The position numbers were made by a program, and so were the translations under genes. The notes beneath the pieces are model-generated. The model did no database searches. It worked only from the letters and a program-made list of their open reading frames with translations, and was not told the DNA's origin. From an uncultured Oscillospiraceae bacterium (lineage in GTDB: Bacteria; Bacillota; Clostridia; Oscillospirales; Oscillospiraceae), in NCBI GenBank assembly GCA_900756495.1, contig CAAEKI010000169.1:1-10846 (forward strand): a DNA stretch of 10,846 nucleotides, in the 5' to 3' direction. This document shows positions 4,612 through 10,846 of the stretch, piece after piece; within the stretch, counting starts at the first letter, position 1, and every line of letters begins with the position of its first letter.

Positions 4612-7600
4612 ATGAAACAGAGAAAAAAAGAACGACCGGCGGTAAGGACATTTTACAATCGGCTCCTGCGGTTGCCCGCACTCATCCTGAGTATTACCGT
4701 GCTGCTCGGCATTCTTCCGGCCGCGGCCACAGACAGCGTGCCTAAAGACTATGTGACGGACGGCCTGATTCTGCACCTGGATGCGATTGACAATGAGGGA
4801 ACCGGAACCCACAGTGCTGAAGCTACGGGATGGGTCAATTTGGTAAATCCAGGTGAGACCATTGATATTAGGGACAATGCATGGGGGACGGACTATCTGG
4901 ACCTTAACAACTATATTGTTCTGCCGGATTCGGTCCGCCAGGCTATTTGCGGAAAGGCGTTTACTGTTGAATTTTTGTTGGAGGACTTCGATACCTCCAA
5001 GGACTCCGGTACGATTCGCAATCTTATGGCACTGACCGGAGATGACGAGTGGATTGCCTCCTTAACGGAAAAAGGAGCAACGCCCAACGACAGCTTTGTC
5101 ATCTTTATGAACCAGGCCGGTGGTAACAACGACGGAAAGTTCTGCTTCCGGACCTGTTATACCACTGACGGCGTACAATACACAAAAGTGAACTCCAGCG
5201 GACCGGACTACGCCAAGGTGGATGCTGCCGCAATCAATCAAGTGACCAATACCATCACCTTTCAAAGCGGGGGCAACAGCGTCTGGTATCTGGATGGAGA
5301 GACTGCCAGTACAGCAAAAAACACCAGCAACACCGTTTCAGCCGACGGGTTTGTCGTCGAAGGGAGCTACCAGACCGAACGGCCTCCCCAGGTCATCTTC
5401 GGAGCGGCCTCCGATACGGTGAGCAACCGCGCTTTTTTTGCCAAGATTAAGGCCATTCGCATATACAACCGGGAACTGACGGCCGAAGAAGCTGCTCAGA
5501 ATGCCGCGGCCGATGAGGCGCGTTATTACCCCCAGCCCGAGTACGACGAGGACGGCTATATCCAGGATGGCCTGGTGGTCCGTCTGGACGGTCTGAACAA
5601 CACTGGCCACGGCCACAGCAATTCCGCCGGTGTCTGGACCAATCTGGCGGATCCCAGCCAATCCATTTCCCTGAACGGCAATTCCTGGGGCGCCGACGGT
5701 CAGAGCCTTTCCATTGGCGCCGGGACAGGAATGGATTATATCATTCTGCCGGATTCAGTTCGTCAGGCTATCGCAGGAGGACAATTTACCATAGAGTTTT
5801 TGATGGATGACTACTGCGGTTCCACCAGCCAAGCGACGGCCAACATCATGGCCCTGACTGGCTCTGACCAATGGATTGCCCAGACTGCCGTCCCTGGCAG
5901 GACCCCAAATGACAATTTTGTCATTTATCAGAACAGCAGTCAGAGTACGGTCAACTTTAAGGCCAACGACCAAGATGTCTCCAGCGACAGCGGAAAACGG
6001 GCCAATGTTTCTGCTGGCAGTATCGACGGCGCGACCAATGCCCTGAGTTATCAGAATGGATCTTCTACAGTATGGTATCAGAACGGTGAGGTACAGAGTA
6101 CTTCTGATTTTGTCTATAACTATAATCCCAACGTCACCTCCTATGAAGGGGCGGGGGCTGGCGAGGTGCCGCAGGTGATTTTCGGTGCGGCAACAGATAC
6201 TGTTTCTAACCGCGTGTTTTCCGGTAGTGTCAAGGCCATCCGCATCTATGACCGGACTTTGAACGCCGCTGAAATCCGGCACAATGCGGAAATTGATGCT
6301 GAGCGTTTCGTGTACCGTGCAGATTATGAGCGTTTGGCCCAGGAGTCTTGGAACGCAGTTATCGAGCACAATCCGAACCAGACCACCTGCGCTGGGCTGC
6401 AGGTATATGCGGAGGAGCAACTCAGCAGCCTGGCCGCCAAGCATCTGGACGTCGAGGTTGCTGACGCTGGCGGCGGAAGGTATACTTTCACTTACAGCGC
6501 GGAAGGGTTTTCGGTTTCCCACACGCTTTATGTGGACTGCGAATACACCGTTGATTTCTCTGCCATGACAGAGTTGGAACAGGACGATTTTTTGAGCGAT
6601 CTCCTGCAATATGACGGAGGTGCCGGACTGACCCAGTGCAAGGTGGAGGACGGCGTGCTGCTCTACCAGGGTAACAATTATCCCCGACCTGTCTCATCCA
6701 TCTATCTACCGGTCTACTACTCAGGTGATGAGTATGTTTTTGAAGCCGAAATCGCCATTCCTGAGACCATTGGCGGCAACTGGGCCACAATGTGCTTCGG
6801 TAAGTCCGACCTATCCCATCACTTCCAGTACGCGTTCTTTAAACAAAACGACGGCACCGGCGCGGAGTTCTGCCGGGAGAACGGACCGGCCAATTGGACA
6901 GGGCATATCAACACGCCCATTCTGGACTTTATCGGTACCGGTGAGGGCAAGATTAGCCAGGACAAATACGAAGATTTGACCAGTTATGTGACAAAGCCGG
7001 AAGCGTTCTTTCAATATAAAGCCATTGTCAAGGACGATGTACTCTATGGCTTCATCGACGGTGTGCAGGTGCTCACTGCCAATCTGTCCGGTAATCTGTT
7101 TGCACCTTTAAACGGCGGCTTTGGGTTTAATACCTCAGGTCCTCAGTTGAAGATCAAGAAGATTCGTATCAGCACGGATTTATCGGGAGAAAATGTGGAC
7201 TGGCAGTTCAACCCCCGCAGTTCCTATCATACGGATATCTATGAACCGGCTACAGATATCAATGCTGCGCCTATTGTCATGCAGTCCGCTACTCCGGATA
7301 CTTCCGATGTCTCCGGCGAAGCGGCGCGCCCTTCTGCACTGATCTTTGACGTGAGGACGGCAGACGGCGTTCTTTACGCCTACGGAGGCGATACTCTGCT
7401 GGGTACCTTTGCCGATCTGTACGTAGCCAACCAGCCCAAGACCAACGTTGGAGCCCGTATCGCCCTGGGTGACACAGAGACTGCAAACGCGCTGGCCAGC
7501 TTTGTCAGAGAAAACGGAGCGGGCAACCTCTGGGTTATCTCCAACGACGTGGAACTGCTGGAGATTGTCACCGGGGCGGCCGGCACTGTGCGCGGCGTGG

Positions 7601-10164
7601 TGGATTTTACCGGGGAAACTTTGAGGGCCCCCGGCAACATCTCGCACGAATTCGGGGATGATTATGCGGTCACGGCCGACCAGGTCTATGAATATGTTAC
7701 ATACAATAAGCCCTACGATCAGCTGTCGGCCCAGGAGCGCTATGATGCCCTTTTCGGACGGGGATACCGAACCGCCCTGCTGCCGGAAAGCGCTGTGACA
7801 AAGGAACATGTCCATTATCTCCAGGGAAATCTAATTTACGTCCTTGTGGAAGCAGAGACGGCCGTTGCTGAGGAGGACTTCTATGATCTGATAGTCACCG
7901 GCGTAAACGGAATCCTGTCCAAAAACTATAAAGCCAATCTTGCCGCGCTGGAGGGGGAGCTGTTTGAAGCCGGCGGCGGGAATATCCTTGTCCGCGGCGG
8001 CCATGTGGTGGGGCATCGGGGCGATATGGGCAATGAGTCTGCAAACCCCGAAAACAGCGTGGAGAGCATTGTCTCTGCTGCACAGAGCGGCGCTTCCTCC
8101 GTAGAGTTCGACGTATATATGACGCTGGACAAGAAGCTGATTTTGATGCACAACAACAACATTACAGGATACTTTGTGTATGATGACGACGCGCCTCTCA
8201 CGGAGGAGCAAAAAGAAGCTAACAATGCAAAAACGATTACCCAGCGCAGCTGGGAGGGAGATTTAGAATATCTGCACTCCACCTACAACGAAGACATCCG
8301 CATGCAGCAGCTGTATCAGCTATATGGGGCCATTGATACCGAGTTTCCGGAACTGCGCCTGCACCATGAGATCAAGGACGGACGCACCGAGACCCTCAAT
8401 CGAATCATCGACCTGATGGACAAATATGGCCTGCGAAGCCGCAGCGATATGATGTGCTTTACCAAAAGCGTTGTGGAATATGTGACTTCGATGGGAATCT
8501 CTGCCCAGTATCTGGCCACGGTCAGCAGCTATCACACGCCTGAACGCATCTATGCCACAGAAATAGAATACCGCCCCCTGAACTCCACTTGGCATGCCAC
8601 GTGGGACAGCATGAATACGGAGTTTTTGGAGGAGCTTAAGCATTTTGGGCAGACAGCCTATCCCTGGCCAACTTCCGATGAAGCCGTCCAGGATGCCTAC
8701 TATGTGCAGGGCTATCAAGGCTTTACCACGGATATTCCCCACCATACCGACGACTATATCCGGGAGATTCTCCCCGCTGTCGACTCGGAGACCGGCAGAG
8801 TGACCGCCGTTGTCCGCACGTTGGCTTACCACGAGCCCGGAACCTTTGACGAGGGGTCAACCTACGTCGAGCCCTGGTGGAACAGCATTGCGGGGCCCAC
8901 CGAATATCAGCTGGACAGGTTTGAGCTAATCCCGGTCTCCGGCACGCCCGTCTTGGATAACGAGTGCCTGACCGCTTTTGGAGATGCAGATGATCTGGTG
9001 GCCATTCGCTGCCGGGTGCAGCTGACGGGAGACAGTTCCTACTACGTCTACTCGGAAAGCTTTCTGCCTGCCCAGAAGCAGGCGGTATCCATCGGGATTC
9101 TCACAGAGCCGGAAAAGGTCAGCTACCTGAAGGGAGAGCAGTTGGATGTGGCCGGAGGCACGGTTCAGGTGGTCTATAACGACGGCAGCAGGGAAACCAT
9201 TGATATGACTGCCGCCATGGTGTCCGGGTTCGACCCCGGCACGGTGGGGCGTCAGATACTGACCGTGACCTGGGCGGGTCAAACGGCTACCTACTATGTG
9301 GCCGTCAGTAATGCGGCGGGCGGCGGTACCAGCGGCAGCTCCGGCGGCAGAAGCCCCGCCTACAGCATAGAGTTGTCCGCAGGTACCGGAGGAACCATTT
9401 CCTCAAATGTGGACAGTGCGAGGGCCGGAAGCAGTGTTGCAGTGACGGTCTGCGCTGACAACGGGTATACGGTAGAGGATGTCCAAATTACAGATCACGC
9501 CGGTCGCAAAGTGCCGGCTACTGTGGAGGACGGCGTCTATCGCTTCATCATGCCGGCTGGCGGCGTACATGTGACCGTATCATTTCAGAAGGTTGAGACT
9601 GGACACACAGATCTTCAGAACGATGGTTTTGAAGATGTCAGCGAAGCCGCCTGGTACTACGAGGCGGTGAATTATGTGGTAGACGAAGGCCTGTTCAACG
9701 GTGTCTCCACCACAATGTTTGCTCCCAATGAGACGATGAGCCGCGCCATGCTGGTTACAGTTTTATATCGGATGGAAGGCGAGCCTGCAGTCCCGGATGA
9801 ATGCGTGTTTCCGGATGTAGCTGGCGGAAGCTATTATGAGAAGGCCGTCGTCTGGGCTGCTGAAAGCGGTATTGTTAACGGCTACAGCGACGGGACCTTC
9901 CGGCCGGAGGCCGGTATAAGCCGAGAACAGATGGCGGCGATTCTGTACCGCTATGCAGCCCAAAAGGGCGGGAATATGTCCGCAGCAATTTCTCTTGACG
10001 CTTTCTCCGATGCACCACGAGTCAGCGGCTTTGCGGCGGAAGCGGTACAGTGGGCTGTCGGCAGGCAGTTGCTCTCCGGCATAGGTGCCGGAATGTTAGA
10101 TCCGCAAGGGTATGCGACCCGTGCGCAGGTTGCGATGGTCCTGATGCGGTTTACCGCATTCTGA
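4612..10164 (+). CDS. Giant SLH-anchored LamG / glycerophosphodiester phosphodiesterase surface protein
   Basis: The 1850-aa product has a basic N-region, a hydrophobic core (about 21-35) and an AAA cleavage site at 37-39, so it is exported. LamG-like domains span about 46-300 and 316-565. A third beta-sandwich resembling DUF1080 or LamG spans 645-857. A degenerate GDPD-like barrel (885-1110) precedes a complete GDPD domain (1130-1385) with G-H1135-R-G, PENS, E1165-x-D1167, H1180 and E1253-x-K1255. The 13-residue D-to-H spacing fits known GDPDs. Residues 1386-1490 are unassigned. Then come an Ig-like domain (1493-1567), a Gly/Ser linker, an InlB-B-like repeat (1584-1660) and three SLH repeats (1673-1850) that bind wall polymer. 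GDPDs release glycerol 3-phosphate from glycerophosphodiesters; here the substrate may be teichoic-type polymer or host deacylated phospholipid, which is inference. The start is set by the G-rich ribosome binding site and the signal peptide. The frame is intact throughout. Confidence 0.9.
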   Translation: MKQRKKERPAVRTFYNRLLRLPALILSITVLLGILPAAATDSVPKDYVTDGLILHLDAIDNEGTGTHSAEATGWVNLVNPGETIDIRDNAWGTDYLDLNNYIVLPDSVRQAICGKAFTVEFLLEDFDTSKDSGTIRNLMALTGDDEWIASLTEKGATPNDSFVIFMNQAGGNNDGKFCFRTCYTTDGVQYTKVNSSGPDYAKVDAAAINQVTNTITFQSGGNSVWYLDGETASTAKNTSNTVSADGFVVEGSYQTERPPQVIFGAASDTVSNRAFFAKIKAIRIYNRELTAEEAAQNAAADEARYYPQPEYDEDGYIQDGLVVRLDGLNNTGHGHSNSAGVWTNLADPSQSISLNGNSWGADGQSLSIGAGTGMDYIILPDSVRQAIAGGQFTIEFLMDDYCGSTSQATANIMALTGSDQWIAQTAVPGRTPNDNFVIYQNSSQSTVNFKANDQDVSSDSGKRANVSAGSIDGATNALSYQNGSSTVWYQNGEVQSTSDFVYNYNPNVTSYEGAGAGEVPQVIFGAATDTVSNRVFSGSVKAIRIYDRTLNAAEIRHNAEIDAERFVYRADYERLAQESWNAVIEHNPNQTTCAGLQVYAEEQLSSLAAKHLDVEVADAGGGRYTFTYSAEGFSVSHTLYVDCEYTVDFSAMTELEQDDFLSDLLQYDGGAGLTQCKVEDGVLLYQGNNYPRPVSSIYLPVYYSGDEYVFEAEIAIPETIGGNWATMCFGKSDLSHHFQYAFFKQNDGTGAEFCRENGPANWTGHINTPILDFIGTGEGKISQDKYEDLTSYVTKPEAFFQYKAIVKDDVLYGFIDGVQVLTANLSGNLFAPLNGGFGFNTSGPQLKIKKIRISTDLSGENVDWQFNPRSSYHTDIYEPATDINAAPIVMQSATPDTSDVSGEAARPSALIFDVRTADGVLYAYGGDTLLGTFADLYVANQPKTNVGARIALGDTETANALASFVRENGAGNLWVISNDVELLEIVTGAAGTVRGVVDFTGETLRAPGNISHEFGDDYAVTADQVYEYVTYNKPYDQLSAQERYDALFGRGYRTALLPESAVTKEHVHYLQGNLIYVLVEAETAVAEEDFYDLIVTGVNGILSKNYKANLAALEGELFEAGGGNILVRGGHVVGHRGDMGNESANPENSVESIVSAAQSGASSVEFDVYMTLDKKLILMHNNNITGYFVYDDDAPLTEEQKEANNAKTITQRSWEGDLEYLHSTYNEDIRMQQLYQLYGAIDTEFPELRLHHEIKDGRTETLNRIIDLMDKYGLRSRSDMMCFTKSVVEYVTSMGISAQYLATVSSYHTPERIYATEIEYRPLNSTWHATWDSMNTEFLEELKHFGQTAYPWPTSDEAVQDAYYVQGYQGFTTDIPHHTDDYIREILPAVDSETGRVTAVVRTLAYHEPGTFDEGSTYVEPWWNSIAGPTEYQLDRFELIPVSGTPVLDNECLTAFGDADDLVAIRCRVQLTGDSSYYVYSESFLPAQKQAVSIGILTEPEKVSYLKGEQLDVAGGTVQVVYNDGSRETIDMTAAMVSGFDPGTVGRQILTVTWAGQTATYYVAVSNAAGGGTSGSSGGRSPAYSIELSAGTGGTISSNVDSARAGSSVAVTVCADNGYTVEDVQITDHAGRKVPATVEDGVYRFIMPAGGVHVTVSFQKVETGHTDLQNDGFEDVSEAAWYYEAVNYVVDEGLFNGVSTTMFAPNETMSRAMLVTVLYRMEGEPAVPDECVFPDVAGGSYYEKAVVWAAESGIVNGYSDGTFRPEAGISREQMAAILYRYAAQKGGNMSAAISLDAFSDAPRVSGFAAEAVQWAVGRQLLSGIGAGMLDPQGYATRAQVAMVLMRFTAF
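4747..6321 (+). repeat. Tandem duplicated LamG-like domain coding region
   Basis: Residues about 46-303 and 316-570 repeat each other. Both begin with (Y)-x-x-DGL-hydrophobic-LD and a GW/VW-x-NL motif, share LPDSVRQAI near residue 105 of the first and its counterpart in the second, and end with QVIFGAA-x-DTVSNR-x-F...KAIRIY-x-R-x-L. The DNA has diverged at many third positions, so the duplication is old, but the proteins remain close. Confidence 0.85.
9628..10161 (+). repeat. Three SLH-repeat coding units
   Basis: The units span residues 1673-1722, 1732-1782 and 1797-1849. Each has F-x-D-V or F-S-D followed by WA/YV-x-x-x-G and an R-centred motif (SRAM, SREQ, TRAQ) that stands for the conserved TRAE/ITRAE. 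Three SLH repeats form the normal trimer-like unit that binds pyruvylated secondary cell-wall polymer. None has the full TRAE; the third, TRAQ, is closest. Confidence 0.9.
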
Positions 10165-10209
10165 AGAGAAGATCATATCCCGCTAACATGTTGTTCTGAC
10201 GAATGCAGT

Positions 10210-10239
10210 CCAGCCCGGGCCTTTTGGGGCCCGGGCTGG
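10210..10239. terminator. 12-bp GC-rich hairpin between convergent surface genes
   Basis: CCAGCCCGGGCC (10210-10221) pairs perfectly with 10228-10239 around the loop TTTTGG. It lies 45 nt after the GDPD protein gene and 68 nt after the end of the opposing gene. U-tracts are lacking on both sides, so termination is inferred from stem strength and position. Confidence 0.6.
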
Positions 10240-10307
10240 GGATTAAACGGGAAGGAAAGGGCGAAACTCTCCTTTACGTGCTCTATAGCAGATGAGGAAA
10301 AAAGGAC

Positions 10308-10846
10308 TCATTGAGCGAACGTGATGACAAATTGGCTGCTTTCGGACCGATAGTCAACATGAAAATGCAGCAGTGCTCCCAGGTCCTGAAGGGAATAGAA
10401 GTTATTTCCGCCCATGATGTAGGCGGTCAAAGCGGCGCTCTCGCCGTCGACCTTCAGCGGCTGATCGCTGAGAACACAGGCTGAGGACTTATCCGCTCCA
10501 GGCTCCAGCTCGCCGCCCAGGGCAGAATACTCTGTCCCCGTTGTAAGGAGCACCTCGCGCGCCGCCTCGTCATACTCCACTCCGAACTGGCCTTCCGTAC
10601 CATTTAAGAGCGCGGCGATATCGCGGAGCTTAAAGAAGGTAGAGCCATTGATGCAGTAGGCCTCAGGACTGACGGTCCGGCCGTTGACCGTGATGCTCCG
10701 GCTGCACTGTGCCACCCGGGGATTGAGGGGATCCAGATTGTCCAGCCATGCGTAGAATTCAGGCAGGTAGTGTTGGCCCATGGCGTGATCCCGCTCCCAG
10801 CCAAAATAAATATTGGTGTCACCTGCGGCGGCTTCTTCAATAGCCA
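10308..10846 (-). CDS. Protein with two copper-amine-oxidase-like stalk repeats, N-terminal part outside window
   Basis: The frame is open to the window edge and ends at TGA (10308-10310), so the last 178 or so residues are present. An internal ATG at 10781 is unlikely to be the start, because coding sequence continues upstream without a break (it reads GDTNIYFGWERDHA). The C-terminal half has two related units: SITVNGRTVSPEAYCINGS followed by TFFKLRDIAALL, and LKVDGESAALTAYIMGGNNF followed by YSLQDLGALL. Both match the copper-amine-oxidase N-terminal-like or stalk domain, a common non-enzymatic module of exported clostridial proteins. The preceding part is rich in W, Y, H and D and may belong to a hydrolase; I cannot name it. 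It converges on the GDPD surface-protein gene, so both probably act at the cell surface. The signal peptide and start are outside the window. Confidence 0.75.
   Translation of the reverse strand, partial: AIEEAAAGDTNIYFGWERDHAMGQHYLPEFYAWLDNLDPLNPRVAQCSRSITVNGRTVSPEAYCINGSTFFKLRDIAALLNGTEGQFGVEYDEAAREVLLTTGTEYSALGGELEPGADKSSACVLSDQPLKVDGESAALTAYIMGGNNFYSLQDLGALLHFHVDYRSESSQFVITFAQ

Noticed and set aside
5755..6609. 284-codon minus-strand open frame inside the GDPD protein gene
   Set aside because: It is antisense to the second LamG domain, which is clearly conserved in the plus frame, and it has no signal, motif or ribosome site of its own.
7180..7815. 211-codon minus-strand open frame inside the GDPD protein gene
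   Set aside because: It is a by-product of codon use on the coding strand, with no recognisable protein features.
1..10846. CRISPR array, insertion sequence, rRNA or riboswitch
   Set aside because: I found no regularly spaced repeats, transposase frame, rRNA segment or recognisable riboswitch core on either strand.

Overview
The window looks like chromosomal DNA of an anaerobic, low-to-mid GC Gram-positive of the class Clostridia, probably a gut Oscillospiraceae-type bacterium. This rests on three protein families: SLH-anchored giant surface proteins, a copper-amine-oxidase-like stalk protein, and a ferritin-like protein of the clostridial manganese-catalase/spore-coat kind. It also rests on strong Shine-Dalgarno sites and sigma-A-like promoters. 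The organism call is inference; no marker gene for species is present.

Left part (1-905). The window opens in the 3' end of an FtsK/SpoIIIE-type coupling ATPase gene, as carried by integrative conjugative elements, followed by a 48-aa reading frame and an abrupt loss of the module. An AT-rich gene for a two-helix membrane peptide runs the other way. Its -35 box lies inside a perfect hairpin that also looks like a terminator. Next is tRNA-Pro(TGG) on the minus strand, with its 3' end facing the mobile-element remnant and a 21-bp bulged hairpin starting 3 nt after its CCA. The layout suggests an old or partial integration next to a tRNA gene, but no att repeat is visible.

Middle part (1078-4431). 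This holds single-gene housekeeping units, each with its own signals: trmB (tRNA m7G46 methyltransferase) with a near-consensus promoter and a terminator over its stop codon; an AT-richer Dph6-like PP-loop ATPase; a convergent TrhA/hemolysin III membrane protein sharing a 16-bp hairpin with it; and a six-ligand ferritin-like protein followed by a textbook terminator.

Right part (4432-10846). This half is dominated by one 1850-residue secreted protein. In order it has a signal peptide, two duplicated LamG-like domains, a third beta-sandwich domain, a degenerate glycerophosphodiesterase-like (GDPD-like) barrel, a complete GDPD domain with its catalytic residues, an Ig-like domain, an InlB-B-like repeat and three SLH repeats. 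It is probably a cell-wall-bound enzyme acting on glycerophosphodiesters or teichoic-acid-like polymers, with carbohydrate- or surface-binding modules. A G7 tract in its ribosome binding site and an A7 tract in its first codons are possible switching points. A convergent gene, cut by the window edge, ends in two copper-amine-oxidase-like stalk repeats.

I do not see a clear new multi-gene system. The most distinctive items are the giant GDPD surface protein with its dead companion barrel, the homopolymer tracts at its start, and the nested hairpin, promoter and terminator layout beside tRNA-Pro.
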